DNA of 64,000 nt from an uncultured Bacilli bacterium. Its GTDB lineage: Bacteria > Bacillota_I > Bacilli_A > RF39 > UBA660. Within the stretch, counting starts at the first letter, position 1. Each line of letters opens with the position of its first letter. Positions 34,449 to 44,877 of this stretch are shown here, piece after piece. A program made the position numbers and the translations under genes. The notes below the pieces were generated by a model. The model saw only the letters and a program-made list of their open reading frames with translations, searched no databases and was not told where the DNA came from. The stretch lies in NCBI GenBank assembly GCA_910579535.1, contig CAJTUR010000001.1, positions 1 to 64,000 on the forward strand. The letters run 5' to 3'.

Positions 34449-34921
34449 GAATTATTCTTTTCTTTCTAAATAGTTCTGATTTGTTTATAAAATAAATTAG
34501 CAAACTTTTTTTAAAAAAGCTAGTTTTAATTGAGGGAAAAATTGTGTTTAAAATTGTTTTATAACAATAATGATTTATTTGATTCCATTTAAGAAAAAGT
34601 GTTAAAAAATGAAGAAGTCTATGAAAAAATTAATTTATGAATATTAACTTATCAGAAGAAATTGATAAATTAAACCATTTTTTGTATGATCAGAAAAAGA
34701 AAATTGAGGAATTTTATTGCAAATCATTTAGAGGGTGTGCTAATTATACTTGGAAAGTACTTTGTATACTGCAACAAATGAAAATGAAATTTTAGAGATT
34801 ATACAAAATAAAACTGCTGCTTCTTATCACTATTTTTCTTTTTTGTTGATTTTGATATTAAACCTTTTCTTGACCAACAGCATTCCCTTAATAAAATTGT
34901 TAAGCCTTAATCTAACTATAG
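34449..34921. other. Non-coding stretch left of the origin, with one short open frame
   Basis: About 470 AT-rich bases between the rpmH promoter and the terminator at 34922. A plus-strand frame at 34637-34795 would encode 52 aa (MNINLSEEIDKLNHFLYDQK, then a Lys-rich part with two Cys) but has no convincing ribosome site. An overlapping hydrophobic frame at 34750-34950 looks like noise. No RNA family was recognised. Confidence 0.35.
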
Positions 34922-34944
34922 AAGAGAGTCCCTCTCTTTTTTTT
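34922..34944 (+). terminator. Plus-strand terminator upstream of oriC
   Basis: 7-bp stem AAGAGAG / CTCTCTT with 3-base loop, then a T-run on the plus strand. It shields the origin from transcription coming from the left, though no clear gene lies before it. Confidence 0.7.
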
Positions 34945-35286
34945 ATTTAAGTTATTAACCTCTACTTGTTTTTATTTTCTTTTTTTACAATATAAATTTA
35001 AGAATTGTTTATTTTTTGTTAATAACTTTACTTGTTTTTTATACTTATAAATCACTTTATTCACATTATTAACATCTCTGTTGATAATTGTTATGCACAT
35101 TGTTGATAAAAATTGTCGTATTTTTGTTAATAATGTTGATAAATGTCGTAAACTTAGTTAAAATAAGGTCAAATTATTGTTTATAACTTGTTAATAAGTT
35201 GTGTCTAATTGTTTTAATCTTTTCATTTAAATCAAATTGAGCTACAATGAAATTGGTTAGATGGTACAGAATGCGGGGTGAGGATT
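34945..35286. other. Replication origin region upstream of dnaA (DnaA-box cluster)
   Basis: Nine-mers close to the DnaA box TTATNCACA. Forward matches: TTATTCACA 35057-35065 and TTATGCACA 35091-35099. Reverse-oriented variants: TGTTGATAA at 35079, 35101 and 35134; TGTTAATAA at 35017, 35125 and 35189; TGTTTATAA at 35178. The pair 35125-35133/35134-35142 abuts. Placement between rpmH and dnaA and the switch of gene strand here support oriC. Box calls are by eye. Confidence 0.75.
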
Positions 35287-36678
35287 TTGGACGTCATGGT
35301 TGATAACTTATGGAATAACTTCCTAGAAAATATGAAACTCGAAGTTAATTCGGCTTCTTATAACACTTGGTTTAAAGATTTAAAATTATTAAAAATTGAA
35401 CAGAACAATATGATTGTCCAAGTCCCTACAGATTTTCATAAAAAGTGGTTAAAAGACAATTATTATAGTCTAATTGAAGAAGTTCTCTCTAAACTTTCTG
35501 GGATTTCATACGATATTCAGTTTCTTTTGGAAGAAGAAATAGAAGAACTCATGGCCAAACCTGAACCTGTACCTATTGAAACGGTAGAACCTGAAGTTAT
35601 TACAAAAGAAACGATTAATACTGAAGAAGTTTGGAATAGTAATTTAAAATCAGAATTAAACTTTGATAATTATATTGTAGGTGACACCAATCGACTTGCT
35701 AAAATGGCTGGAATGGCTGTAGCGGAAGAACCGGGTAAAATACATAACCCTTTATTTATTTATGGTAAAAGTGGTCTTGGAAAAACACATCTCATGCACG
35801 CTATAGGGAATTTTATTACTGAACACACAAACAAAAGGGTTTTATATACAACCAGTGACATGTTTATGAATGACTATATTGGCATTGCTAATCAATCTAA
35901 GGGACAAAATACGATTGATTATGCTAATAACTTTAAAAAGAAATATCGAAATGTTGATGTCTTAATTATTGATGATATTCAATATTTAGTAGGAGCCGAA
36001 AAAACACAAGAGGAATTCTTTTATACCTTTAATGAACTTCATCGTTCCAATAAACAATTAATTATTAGTTCTGATCGAAGTCCTAATGATTTAAAACTTC
36101 TGGAAGAAAGACTTAGAAGTCGGTTTATGTGGGGACTTCCTGTTAACATTTCACCGCCAGATTTTGATCTTCGTTGTCGAATTGTTAAACAGAAAATTTC
36201 GGGATTTAATATTGAAGCTAAAATCAATGAAGATGTTATTGAATTTATTGCCAACAGTTGTCCTAATGATGTTCGTTTTTTAACTGGAACTATTAATCGA
36301 TTGATGGCTTATACAGCCATGATTGTTCCAAAAGTGATTGACCTTGAATTTGCTAATGAAGCTTTAAATGATTATGTTAATAAAAACATTTACTCAGACA
36401 ATACGATTGAAAATATTCAAAAAGTGGTGGCGGATTTTTATCATATTACAGTCGAGAATCTGAAAGGAAAAAGAAGAACTCAAAATATTGCGAATGCACG
36501 GCTTGTTGCTATGTATCTTTGTCAAATGTTAACAGAAGAAACGACTTCGAGAATTGGGTTAGAATTTGGCGGTAAAAACCATGCGACAGTCATCCATGCT
36601 CGTAATAAAATAAGTAATTCTTTAAAAGTGGATAAAAAATTGGAGTTGGAGATTAATGAAATAAAAAGTAAATTGTGA
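35287..36678 (+). CDS. dnaA: Chromosomal replication initiator DnaA
   Basis: 463 aa from TTG 35287, placed 5 bases after GGTGA; GTG 35278 and ATG 35296 are alternatives. Domain I: NLWNNFLENMKLEVNSASYN and PTDFHKKWLKDNY. Domain II: acidic linker (about 85-115). AAA+ domain III: Walker A YGKSGLGKTHLMHAIGN, Walker B VLIIDDIQYLVG, sensor SDRSPNDLKLLEERLRSRF. Domain IV: TTSRIGLEFGGKNHATVIHA. The usual DNA-contact signature GGRDHTTVxHA is here GGKNHATVIHA, with R to K, D to N and T to A changes. Binds oriC boxes and loads the helicase. Confidence 0.96.
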   Translation: MDVMVDNLWNNFLENMKLEVNSASYNTWFKDLKLLKIEQNNMIVQVPTDFHKKWLKDNYYSLIEEVLSKLSGISYDIQFLLEEEIEELMAKPEPVPIETVEPEVITKETINTEEVWNSNLKSELNFDNYIVGDTNRLAKMAGMAVAEEPGKIHNPLFIYGKSGLGKTHLMHAIGNFITEHTNKRVLYTTSDMFMNDYIGIANQSKGQNTIDYANNFKKKYRNVDVLIIDDIQYLVGAEKTQEEFFYTFNELHRSNKQLIISSDRSPNDLKLLEERLRSRFMWGLPVNISPPDFDLRCRIVKQKISGFNIEAKINEDVIEFIANSCPNDVRFLTGTINRLMAYTAMIVPKVIDLEFANEALNDYVNKNIYSDNTIENIQKVVADFYHITVENLKGKRRTQNIANARLVAMYLCQMLTEETTSRIGLEFGGKNHATVIHARNKISNSLKVDKKLELEINEIKSKL

Positions 36679-36797
36679 AAATGTGAATAATTATTCACAA
36701 GTTATTCTTGTCTCCATGCTAGAATATAAAAGAAAAAAAAGGGTTATAAACATTATCAACAGTATAATAATAAAAAAATAAGAAAGAAGGAACCAAA
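36679..36797. other. dnaA-dnaN intergenic DnaA boxes (second origin element)
   Basis: An 18-bp perfect palindrome at 36682-36699 is two abutting boxes in opposite orientation (TGTGAATAA then TTATTCACA). Two directly abutting forward variants follow: TTATAAACA 36744-36752 and TTATCAACA 36753-36761. Together with the upstream cluster this gives a bipartite origin flanking dnaA, as in Bacillus. The dnaN ribosome site (AGAAGG) is at the end. Confidence 0.7.
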
Positions 36798-37916
36798 ATG
36801 AAATTTACAATTGATAAAAATATTATATTAGAAAATTTAAACCATGTTATTAAAGCTATCTCAACTAAAAATGTTATCCCCGTTTTAAATGGTATTAAAT
36901 TTGAGTTAACAAGTGAAGGATTATCCTTAACTGCAAGTGATAGTGACTTAACGATTAATTCTTTTATTCCACAAAAAGAAATTAAAAATGTGGAAAGTGA
37001 AGGAACTATTGTTATTCAAAGTAAGTTTATTTTAGACATAATAAGAAAATTGCCTAGTGATATCATCAATTTTGAAGTTATTGATCGTTTGAAAATTAGA
37101 ATTTATACTGATTTTGCTCAATATCATTTAAATTGTTTAGATGCGAATGATTATCCTAACCTTAGAATGGATGAACATAAAGACCCTATTTTATTAAAAG
37201 GAGAGATATTAAAATCTTTAATTAATCAAACGGTTTTTGCCATTTCAACACAAGAGTTAAGACCCTTATTGACTGGAGTAAACGTTACAATTGCTGGGAA
37301 TTTATTAGTGTTTATTGCAACGGATTCTTATCGTTTAGCTAAAAAGACCATTGAACTTTCTCATCCTATTGATACTGATATTAACATTGTTATTCCAGGA
37401 AAAAATATTTTAGAACTTGAAAAAATTCTTACTGATGATGAAATGGTGGAAATGCATATTTTTAATAATAAGGTCTTATTTAAATATAAGAATATTAAAT
37501 TTCAAACTAATTTATTGTCAGGACAATATCCGAATACTTCTAATCTTATTCCTAGTGAATTTGGTATGGAAGTAAAGTTGAATAAAGATGATTTTGGTTC
37601 TAGTGTTGATCGTGCAGCATTATTGATTCAAGGAAAAGATAAAAATATTATAAGAATGAGTATTGCTAAACAAGAAATGACGATTACTTCTTATGCCAGT
37701 GAAAGTGGAAAACTTGAAGAAAAACTTCAAATTGATACTGATGAAGGGGCAATGATTGATATTTCTTTTAGTGCTAAATATATGTTAGAAGCTTTAAAAA
37801 CAATAAAGGACGATAAAATTGTTTTGTTATTAACTAATGATATTAAGCCTATTATTGTAAAATCTGTAGAGGATGAGTCCCTTATTCAACTTATTTTACC
37901 TATTAAAACTTTTTAA
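36798..37916 (+). CDS. dnaN: DNA polymerase III beta subunit (sliding clamp)
   Basis: 372 aa, three repeats of the clamp fold. Ring-shaped processivity factor that tethers the replicative polymerase. Family segments: KFTIDKNIILENLNHVIKAI, KNVIPVLNGIKFE, IATDSYRLAKKTIEL (with the conserved TDSYRLA), and the C-terminal VLLLTNDIKPIIVKS to LILPIKTF, which matches the usual PMR end. Follows dnaA as in nearly all bacteria. Confidence 0.97.
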   Translation: MKFTIDKNIILENLNHVIKAISTKNVIPVLNGIKFELTSEGLSLTASDSDLTINSFIPQKEIKNVESEGTIVIQSKFILDIIRKLPSDIINFEVIDRLKIRIYTDFAQYHLNCLDANDYPNLRMDEHKDPILLKGEILKSLINQTVFAISTQELRPLLTGVNVTIAGNLLVFIATDSYRLAKKTIELSHPIDTDINIVIPGKNILELEKILTDDEMVEMHIFNNKVLFKYKNIKFQTNLLSGQYPNTSNLIPSEFGMEVKLNKDDFGSSVDRAALLIQGKDKNIIRMSIAKQEMTITSYASESGKLEEKLQIDTDEGAMIDISFSAKYMLEALKTIKDDKIVLLLTNDIKPIIVKSVEDESLIQLILPIKTF

Positions 37917-37917
37917 A

Positions 37918-37942
37918 AAATGAACTTTTTGTTCGTTTTTTT
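37918..37942 (+). terminator. dnaN terminator
   Basis: Short stem GAAC / GTTC (37922-37934) followed by a T-run. Weak stem, good tail. Confidence 0.5.
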
Positions 37943-38011
37943 CTTTTTCGACATTTTTCTTTCTTTTTATTCGATAGGATAGGACGCAATTATTTATGAG
38001 GAGAGGATTAT

Positions 38012-38458
38012 ATGGAAAATTATAAAATTAATGATAAAACGATGGCTTTGTATTCTTTAAATGCAAAAACAAGAGTATATGAAGAAGAAAAGTGTTTTGA
38101 GGTTGAGGAAACGGCGAATCATATTATGGAAAATAGCTGTTCTTATTATGGGAGTAGTTTAGAAGGAAGAAAAAAAGGGTCTACTTCTTTAATTGGAGCA
38201 AAGTATAAAGTTCCAGTTATAGTGGAAGAAAGTAAAAATATTATCTTTTTTCCTACAGACTCATCTAAAAAGAAAAATTGTACGTGGATTCGGTTTAATA
38301 AAATAGATACGTATTATTATCATCAAGGACGATTGGTTCTTTGTTTTAAAAATGGAGATAAATTAGTATTGGATCATTCTTTACCTGTTATTGAAAATCA
38401 AATTTTACGTTCTACTCGATTAGAAGCACTTATAAGAGAAAGAAAAAATGGTGAATAA
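38012..38458 (+). CDS. comK: ComK family competence transcription factor
   Basis: 148 aa. It aligns by eye to Bacillus ComK along its length: ENYKINDKTMALYSL at the N-terminus, the core SCSYYGSSLEGRKKGS (ComK: CRFFGSSYAGRKAGT), KVPVIVEESKNIIFFPTDSS, CTWIRFNKID, and FKNGDKLVLDHSLPVIENQI with RSTRLEALI. ComK activates DNA-uptake genes by binding AT-boxes. AGGAGAGGA ribosome site. It sits between dnaN and recF, where Firmicutes normally have the S4-domain gene yaaA. A terminator before it and a TATAAT-like region after it suggest separate transcription. The length is a little shorter than Bacillus ComK (192 aa), lacking the extra C-terminus. Confidence 0.85.
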   Translation: MENYKINDKTMALYSLNAKTRVYEEEKCFEVEETANHIMENSCSYYGSSLEGRKKGSTSLIGAKYKVPVIVEESKNIIFFPTDSSKKKNCTWIRFNKIDTYYYHQGRLVLCFKNGDKLVLDHSLPVIENQILRSTRLEALIRERKNGE

Positions 38459-38566
38459 GTATGAAAAAATCTTTTAAATAGGTTAATAAGTATGGTATAA
38501 TTTAGTTAGGTATAGGAGTACATATTACCTATTATTTTTATTATATGGGCATAAAAGAGGTAAAAT

Positions 38567-39661
38567 ATGCAAATTCAAGAATTAAAATTGCTTAATTTCC
38601 GTAATTACGATCGAGTTCAGGTTTCTTTTGATTCGCATTTAAATATTATTTATGGAAAAAATGGGAGTGGAAAAACCAATTTAGTAGAATCTATTTATTT
38701 TCTAGCTTTAACTAGATCGTTTAAACAATCTAATGATAGAGTTTTGATTCGAAGTCATACCAATTTAACTAAAGTAGAGGGGGTTATCTATAATCAATAT
38801 CAAACTACTTATAAAGTCATTTTATCCGATGAGGGCAAGACTGTAAAAATTGACAATAATAAAATTTCTAAAATTAGTGATTATATATCAAAAATTAATG
38901 TTGTTTTGTTTAGTCCAAATGATTTAAAAATGATTAAGGATACACCAAGTGTACGACGTAAATATTTAAATATTTTGGTTTCACAATTAGATGTTTCTTA
39001 TTTAAAAGAGTTAAATCAGTATAATAAATTACTTAAGGTGAGGAATGCTTATTTAAAAAAAATGTATTTAAATGGAAATGCACTTATGATTTACTTAGAT
39101 GTTGTTACTGAAAAACTAGTAGAAGTTGGATTAAGTATTTATGAGATACGAAAGAAATGTCTTTTTGAAATTAATTCTTTTATTGGGGAAATCTATAAAG
39201 ATATAGCCTTAAATGATGAATTAAAAGTAAAGTATGTTAGTGATTATGAAAATAAAACAAGAGAGGAAATTCTTGATTATTATAAGAAAACTAAGAGTAA
39301 AGATATTAGTTTTGGTAAAACCAATTTTGGTATTCATCATGATGATTTTCTTTTTCTTTTAAACGATTATGATATAAAGGATTATGGAAGTCAAGGACAA
39401 CAAAAAAATGCTGTAATCGCTTGGAAATTTAGTGAAATGATGCTGTTTAAACAATTAAAATCGATTTTGCCTATTTTGATTTTAGATGATTTATTAAGTG
39501 AGTTAGATAAGGAAAAGATTAAAAATATTCTTTCGTTTATTGATGATAAAATTCAGACTTTTATTACTACTACTGAGATTGAAAAAATAGAATCTTTACT
39601 TATAGATAAAACCTATAAAAAAATAAATGTGTCAAATGGACAACTGGAGGAGGTATTATAA
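38567..39661 (+). CDS. recF: DNA replication and repair protein RecF
   Basis: 364 aa, SMC-like ATPase that helps load RecA at gaps. Walker [21 protein letters not shown], family motif [20 protein letters not shown], signature [16 protein letters not shown], Walker [15 protein letters not shown]. The stop overlaps the gyrB ATG (TAATG), so gyrB is coupled. Extended -10 TATGGTATAAT lies about 70 bases upstream. Confidence 0.96.
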   Translation: MQIQELKLLNFRNYDRVQVSFDSHLNIIYGKNGSGKTNLVESIYFLALTRSFKQSNDRVLIRSHTNLTKVEGVIYNQYQTTYKVILSDEGKTVKIDNNKISKISDYISKINVVLFSPNDLKMIKDTPSVRRKYLNILVSQLDVSYLKELNQYNKLLKVRNAYLKKMYLNGNALMIYLDVVTEKLVEVGLSIYEIRKKCLFEINSFIGEIYKDIALNDELKVKYVSDYENKTREEILDYYKKTKSKDISFGKTNFGIHHDDFLFLLNDYDIKDYGSQGQQKNAVIAWKFSEMMLFKQLKSILPILILDDLLSELDKEKIKNILSFIDDKIQTFITTTEIEKIESLLIDKTYKKINVSNGQLEEVL

Positions 39662-41583
39662 TGAAAGAAAATGAAGTGCATTATAATGATGATGATATTC
39701 AAGTTCTAGAAGGGTTAGAAGCTGTACGTAAAAGACCAGGCATGTATATAGGAACCACAAGTGAAAAAGGATTGCATCATTTAGTTTGGGAAATAGTTGA
39801 TAATGCGATAGATGAAGCTCTTGCGGGGTATTGTGATGATATTGAAGTTGTTATTGGTAAAGGAAATACGATTACTGTTAAAGATGATGGTAGAGGTATG
39901 CCTACAGGAATTAACAAAAAGACAGGGTTATCAACAGTAGAAACTATTTTTACAGTGCTGCACGCTGGTGGTAAGTTTGGTGGTGGTGGCTACAAAGTAA
40001 GTGGAGGATTACATGGTGTTGGAGCGAGTGTTGTTAATGCATTATCTTCTTGGCTTGAAGTTACCGTTTATCATGATGGGAAAATTTTTTATCAAAAGTA
40101 TCAAGATGGTGGAAAGCCTGTTGAACCTTTAAAAGAAATTGGTGTGTGCGAAGAAAATCGTACTGGTACAACTGTAACATTCAAAGCAGATCCAGAAATT
40201 TTTACGGAGACAACTATTTATAATTATGATGTTCTTGCTAAACGATTACAAGAATTGGCTTTTTTAAATAAAGGGATAAGAATTATTCTTTTTGATGAAA
40301 GAGAAGAAGAGAAACATCATGAATTTTTATATAATGGGGGAATTATAGAATATGTCCAGATGCTTAATAAGAATAAAGACCCCATTCATAAAGACGTCAT
40401 TTATTTTGAAGGAACAGAAGATGGAATAGAACTTGAAGTGGCCATGCAATATAACGATTCTTATAATGCCAGTGTTTATAGCTTTACAAATAATATTAAT
40501 ACATATGAAGGTGGAACTCACGAAGATGGTGTAAAAAGAGCTTTAACTCGTATTATTAACAATTATGCTAAAAATAATAAAATTTTAAAAGAAAATGATG
40601 AAGCATTAACAGGAGAGGATGTAAGAGAAGGTTTAACAATGATTATTTCTTGTAAACATCCTGATCCTCAATTTGAAGGACAAACAAAGACAAAACTAGG
40701 AAATGCTGAAGTTCGTAAGATTGCTGATGATGTATTTAGTGAGGGCTTTGAACGATTCTTAATGGAAAATCCTAACGAGGCACGACTTATTGTGGATAAA
40801 GCTTCTACAGCTGCTAGAGCAAGATTAGCAGCGAAAAAGGCTAGAGAGTTTACAAGGAGAAAAAGTGGTTTAGATACGTTTAACACACTTGGTAAACTTA
40901 CAGATTGTACGAGTAAAGATGCGAGTGTGTCAGAAATATTTATTGTCGAAGGAAATAGTGCAGGTGGTAATGCGAAAGATGCACGTATTCCTAAAACTCA
41001 AGCGATTCTTCCATTAAGAGGAAAGATACTCAATGTAGAGAAAGCAAGACTAGATCGAGCTCTTTCTAATGAAGAAATACGAACGATGATTACCGCTTTT
41101 GGTACGGGTATTGGGGATGATTTTGATATTAGTAAACTTCGTTATCATAAAATTATTATTATGACTGATGCCGATGTTGACGGATCACATATTCAAATCT
41201 TGTTATTAACATTATTCTATCGTTTTTTTAGACCCATTGTGGAACAAGGGTATGTTTATGTTGCTAATCCTCCATTATTTAAGGTTACTTATGGAAAGAA
41301 TATTAAGTATGTTCTTACGGAAGAGGAATTAAATGAATATCGAGCTACGTTGCCAGTAAACTCTAAGCCAATGATTAATCGTTTTAAAGGACTTGGAGAA
41401 ATGGATGCTGTGGATTTAAGAGAAACGACTATGCATAGCGATAATCGTATTCTAAGAAAAGTTACCGTGGAGGATGCAATGGCAGCCGATAAGATTATTA
41501 CCGATTTTATGGGTGATGAAGTTTTTCCAAGAAAAATGTTTATTGAAGAGCATGGCCATGAATATACGGATTTAGATGTTTAG
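39661..41583 (+). CDS. gyrB: DNA gyrase subunit B
   Basis: 640 aa. GHKL ATPase domain: [52 protein letters not shown]. Then the transducer, and the TOPRIM domain with [32 protein letters not shown] and [20 protein letters not shown]. The usual EGDSAGG is EGNSAGG here (Asn at residue 432), the position equivalent to E. coli Asp426 in the quinolone-determining region. C-terminal [11 protein letters not shown]. Forms an A2B2 enzyme with GyrA; negative supercoiling. Confidence 0.97.
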   Translation: MKENEVHYNDDDIQVLEGLEAVRKRPGMYIGTTSEKGLHHLVWEIVDNAIDEALAGYCDDIEVVIGKGNTITVKDDGRGMPTGINKKTGLSTVETIFTVLHAGGKFGGGGYKVSGGLHGVGASVVNALSSWLEVTVYHDGKIFYQKYQDGGKPVEPLKEIGVCEENRTGTTVTFKADPEIFTETTIYNYDVLAKRLQELAFLNKGIRIILFDEREEEKHHEFLYNGGIIEYVQMLNKNKDPIHKDVIYFEGTEDGIELEVAMQYNDSYNASVYSFTNNINTYEGGTHEDGVKRALTRIINNYAKNNKILKENDEALTGEDVREGLTMIISCKHPDPQFEGQTKTKLGNAEVRKIADDVFSEGFERFLMENPNEARLIVDKASTAARARLAAKKAREFTRRKSGLDTFNTLGKLTDCTSKDASVSEIFIVEGNSAGGNAKDARIPKTQAILPLRGKILNVEKARLDRALSNEEIRTMITAFGTGIGDDFDISKLRYHKIIIMTDADVDGSHIQILLLTLFYRFFRPIVEQGYVYVANPPLFKVTYGKNIKYVLTEEELNEYRATLPVNSKPMINRFKGLGEMDAVDLRETTMHSDNRILRKVTVEDAMAADKIITDFMGDEVFPRKMFIEEHGHEYTDLDV

Positions 41584-41596
41584 GAGGTGAGCAAAA

Positions 41597-44062
41597 ATGG
41601 AAAAAATAATTGATAGTAGTATAATTAAAGAGTTTACAGAGTCTTTTGGACGTTATTCGATGAGTGTTATAATTGCTCGTGCTATTCCGGATTTAAGGGA
41701 TGGTTTAAAACCTGTTCATCGCCGTATTTTATATTCCATGTATGAATCAAATTATACGCCTGATAAGCCACATAAGAAGTGTGCAAGAATTGTTGGTGAT
41801 GTTATGGGTAAATATCATCCTCATGGCGATTCTTCTATTTATGAGGCATTAGTTGGCATGGCACAGGATTTTACGTTCCGACATATGTTAGTGGATGGAC
41901 ATGGTAATTTTGGTAATATGGATGGTGATGATGCCGCAGCTATGCGTTATACTGAAGCAAGACTTTCTAAGATTGCTTTAGAAATGGTTCGAGATTTGAA
42001 TAAAGAAACGGTTAATTTGGTGCCGAATTTTGATGAAACGGAAGAAGAACCTACGATTTTACCAAGTCGTTTCCCTAATATTTTAGTGAATGGAACGATG
42101 GGTATTGCTGTTGGAATGGCTACTAATATTCCGCCACATAATTTAGGGGAAGTTATTGATGGCTGTGTTGCTTATATTGATAATCATGATATTGATACAA
42201 TGGGACTTATGAACTTTATTAAAGGTCCTGACTTTCCAACAGGAGCTTCTATTTTAGGAAATAGTGGTATCCGAAAAGCTTATGAAACAGGAAAAGGTAC
42301 TATTACTATACGAGGTACGGCAAGTATTGAAGATGTTAACGGAAAGACTCGTATTGTGGTTACAGAGTTACCTTATAAGGTAAATAAAGCGGAGTTTCAA
42401 ACGAGAATTGGAGAATTAGTTCGTGATAAAATAATTGATGGAATTAGTGAACTTCATGAGGAATCGAATCTAGAGAACCCTGTTCGCGTGGTAATTTATT
42501 TGAAAAAAGATGCCAACGCTAATGTTATTCTTAATAATTTGTATAAGTATACACAATTACAAACAACGTATGGTATTAATTTATTAATGATCGATCAAAA
42601 TAGTCCTAAGGTCTTGCCTTTAAAGGATATAATTGTAAAATATATTGATTATCAAAAGGAGATAATTATTAGAAGAACGCAATTTGATTTAAAGAAGGCT
42701 TTGGATCGCGTTCATATTTTAGAGGGTTTAAAGATTGCGCTTGATCATTTAGATGAAGTAATTAAGACGATTCGAGAATCTAAAACCGATGTGGTTGCAA
42801 AAGAGCAATTAATGTCTAAGTTTGGATTAGATGAAATTCAGGCTAATGCGATTTTAGAAATGAAATTACGTCGTTTAACAGGTCTAGAACGTGAGAAAAT
42901 TGAAAATGAATATGCTGAATTAATGAAACTTATTGATGAGTTACGTGCGATTTTAGCGAGTGAAGAAAAAGTACTTGCTGTAATACGTGAAGAATTATTG
43001 GAAATTAAAGAAAAGTATGCGGATGAACGTCGTACGAATATTGATATGTCAGCGATTGAGTTTATTGAAGATGAGTCCTTGATTCCTGAGGAAGATATAA
43101 TTATAGCACTTACTCACAATGGTTATATTAAGCGTACTACAAGTGATACATTTAAACTACAAAATCGTGGTGGAGTAGGTGTTAAAGGGATGAATACTCA
43201 CGAAGAAGATTTTGTTGAACATATTGTCAGCTTATGCACTCATGATTATATTTTATTCTTTACAAATAAGGGTAAGGTTTATCGTTTAAAAGGGTATGAA
43301 ATACCTGAATTTAGTAGACAATCTAAAGGGTTACCAGTTATTAACTTGCTTCAAATCGAAAAAGATGAAAAGATAAATTCAATATTAAGTATTGAAAGAG
43401 AAGATCAAGCTAAATATTTACTATTTGCGACTAAACAAGGAATTGTTAAACGTACTGCTATTGCTGAGTTTGATAATATTCGTAACAATGGTAAGATTTG
43501 CATTAGTTTAAGAGAAACAGATGAACTTATTTCAGTACAAAAAACTACTGGAGAAGATTCTATTTTGCTTGGTTCTAGTGATGGGCGAATGGTTAAATTT
43601 ATCGAAGATGAAGTACGTGTTATGGGAAGAACCGCTAGTGGTGTTCGTGGTATTACTTTAAATGGTAGTGAATGTATTGGTGCTGAAAAAGCAATGGAAA
43701 ATGATTCATTAATTATTGTTACTAAAAAAGGTTATGGAAAACAAACCAATATTTGTGATTATAGACAAACTAAACGCGGAAGTAAGGGTGTTAAAGCCTT
43801 AAATGTTACAGAAAAGAACGGAGATTTAGCTGCATTTAAACTTGCTAAAGAAAATCACGATTTAGTCATTGTTACAAATACAGGCATGATTATTAGAGTA
43901 CCTTTAGATCAAATCAATGTTTTAGGTCGTGTTACTCAAGGTGTTCGACTTATAAACCTTAAGGATAATCAAGAAGTATCTAATATTAGCTTAGTTGAAA
44001 AGAATAACGAAGAAAATATTGAAACTTCAGAAAACGAAGCAAGTGGTAATGCCAAAGAATAG
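41597..44062 (+). CDS. gyrA: DNA gyrase subunit A
   Basis: 821 aa. It has the breakage-reunion domain with [20 protein letters not shown], quinolone pocket [20 protein letters not shown] (Ser and Glu at the usual 83/87 positions, the wild-type-like pair in Gram-positives), and catalytic Tyr in [11 protein letters not shown]. The C-terminal beta-pinwheel repeats hold the GyrA box as [11 protein letters not shown]; related blades read [22 protein letters not shown] and [12 protein letters not shown]. The GyrA box favours gyrase over topo IV. 13 bases after gyrB; AGGAGGTGA site overlaps the gyrB stop. Confidence 0.97.
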   Translation: MEKIIDSSIIKEFTESFGRYSMSVIIARAIPDLRDGLKPVHRRILYSMYESNYTPDKPHKKCARIVGDVMGKYHPHGDSSIYEALVGMAQDFTFRHMLVDGHGNFGNMDGDDAAAMRYTEARLSKIALEMVRDLNKETVNLVPNFDETEEEPTILPSRFPNILVNGTMGIAVGMATNIPPHNLGEVIDGCVAYIDNHDIDTMGLMNFIKGPDFPTGASILGNSGIRKAYETGKGTITIRGTASIEDVNGKTRIVVTELPYKVNKAEFQTRIGELVRDKIIDGISELHEESNLENPVRVVIYLKKDANANVILNNLYKYTQLQTTYGINLLMIDQNSPKVLPLKDIIVKYIDYQKEIIIRRTQFDLKKALDRVHILEGLKIALDHLDEVIKTIRESKTDVVAKEQLMSKFGLDEIQANAILEMKLRRLTGLEREKIENEYAELMKLIDELRAILASEEKVLAVIREELLEIKEKYADERRTNIDMSAIEFIEDESLIPEEDIIIALTHNGYIKRTTSDTFKLQNRGGVGVKGMNTHEEDFVEHIVSLCTHDYILFFTNKGKVYRLKGYEIPEFSRQSKGLPVINLLQIEKDEKINSILSIEREDQAKYLLFATKQGIVKRTAIAEFDNIRNNGKICISLRETDELISVQKTTGEDSILLGSSDGRMVKFIEDEVRVMGRTASGVRGITLNGSECIGAEKAMENDSLIIVTKKGYGKQTNICDYRQTKRGSKGVKALNVTEKNGDLAAFKLAKENHDLVIVTNTGMIIRVPLDQINVLGRVTQGVRLINLKDNQEVSNISLVEKNNEENIETSENEASGNAKE

Positions 44063-44092
44063 AGATGTTTCACGTGAAACATCTTTTTTTTA
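44063..44092 (+). terminator. gyrA terminator built on a parS palindrome
   Basis: A 22-bp perfect palindrome (44063-44084) is followed by T8, starting at the base after the gyrA stop. As RNA it folds to an intrinsic terminator; as DNA it contains parS. Confidence 0.75.
44066..44081. promoter_or_regulatory. parS site 1
   Basis: TGTTTCACGTGAAACA, an exact match to the Bacillus parS consensus bound by ParB (Spo0J). Confidence 0.9.
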
Positions 44093-44279
44093 ATTTAAAA
44101 TGTTTTATAAATAATGTGAGTTTGATTAAGTCTTTTTTATATTTTTTAAATAACCTATTTATAGAAATAGTATGTAGTTATATCTTCTATATTTTATAAG
44201 TTGAATAAATATTTTTTTGAAATTGATGCAAGGTATGATAAATCTGTTAGTTAACTATTATTGAATTGAAGGTGTTTAA

Positions 44280-44616
44280 ATGTATAAAGAAATATGGGAC
44301 AGTTTAATTAGAAAATATGGCGAAGATTTTTATTGGGGATGGTGGAATAGTGAAATGTATATGGAAGAACTTAATAACGAATTATGTGAGAAACATCCCT
44401 TGTACAATAATATAGAATGTTTTGTAGGAAAGTCTTTTGCAGATGACGATGCTTTATATTTAACGAAAAATGGGCATGCTGTAATTGTTCATTTGGGATG
44501 GCCAAACAAAAAAAAGATGTGTCTGGAATTTTCCTACTTATACAGAATTTCCAAATTTAGAAAGTGCAATACTGCACATAGAAAAAGAATTTGTAAAATT
44601 GAAAAATAAAAAATAG
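44280..44616 (+). pseudogene. Small unrecognised protein gene with a frameshift
   Basis: Starts at ATG 44280 with an AAGGTG site and reads MYKEIWDSLIRKYGEDFYWG, FVGKSFADDDALYLTKNGHA and VIVHLGWPN. After the A8 run at about 44509-44516 the current frame becomes basic nonsense to a stop at 44609. The next frame gives a sensible end, WNFPTYTEFPNLESAILHIE to a stop at 44616. Removing one A joins them into about 111 aa. No family was recognised; the size and aromatic/acidic make-up resemble small immunity-type proteins, a guess only. It lies exactly between parS 1 and parS 2. Confidence 0.55.
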
Positions 44617-44617
44617 A

Positions 44618-44633
44618 TGTTTCACGTGAAACA
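44618..44633. promoter_or_regulatory. parS site 2
   Basis: Second exact TGTTTCACGTGAAACA, here the centre of a perfect 30-bp palindrome (44611-44640), beginning one base after the end of the frameshifted gene. Confidence 0.9.
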
Positions 44634-44659
44634 TCTATTTATAATGCTTATGATTGCCT

Positions 44660-44862
44660 TTAACATCGTATCCAACTATTTTCAACTTTAATATCAATTT
44701 CACAAGACACGAATAGATAGTCATTATACTTTAATTCTTCTTCACATATAAATTCTAATTGAAAAATTACTGGATTATCGAAAAAGTTACATTTTACGTA
44801 ATACTCATCATTTTCATTTGATACCTTTTCTAATATTTTAATTGGTACTTTTTCTAAATATT
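44660..44862 (-). pseudogene. Decayed small protein gene, 3' part
   Basis: An open minus-strand frame of about 66 codons without a start reads LEKVPIKILEKVSNENDEYY, then CNFFDNPVIFQLEFICEEEL, and ends VENSWIRC. Amino acid use is gene-like but no start or ribosome site is seen. Probably the end of the gene at 44878-45116 or of an adjacent one. No family recognised. Confidence 0.35.
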
Positions 44863-44877
44863 AACTATTAGTCTTTT

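Noticed and set aside
34750..34950. 66-aa open frame before the origin
   Set aside because: No ribosome site, and it runs through the terminator stem.
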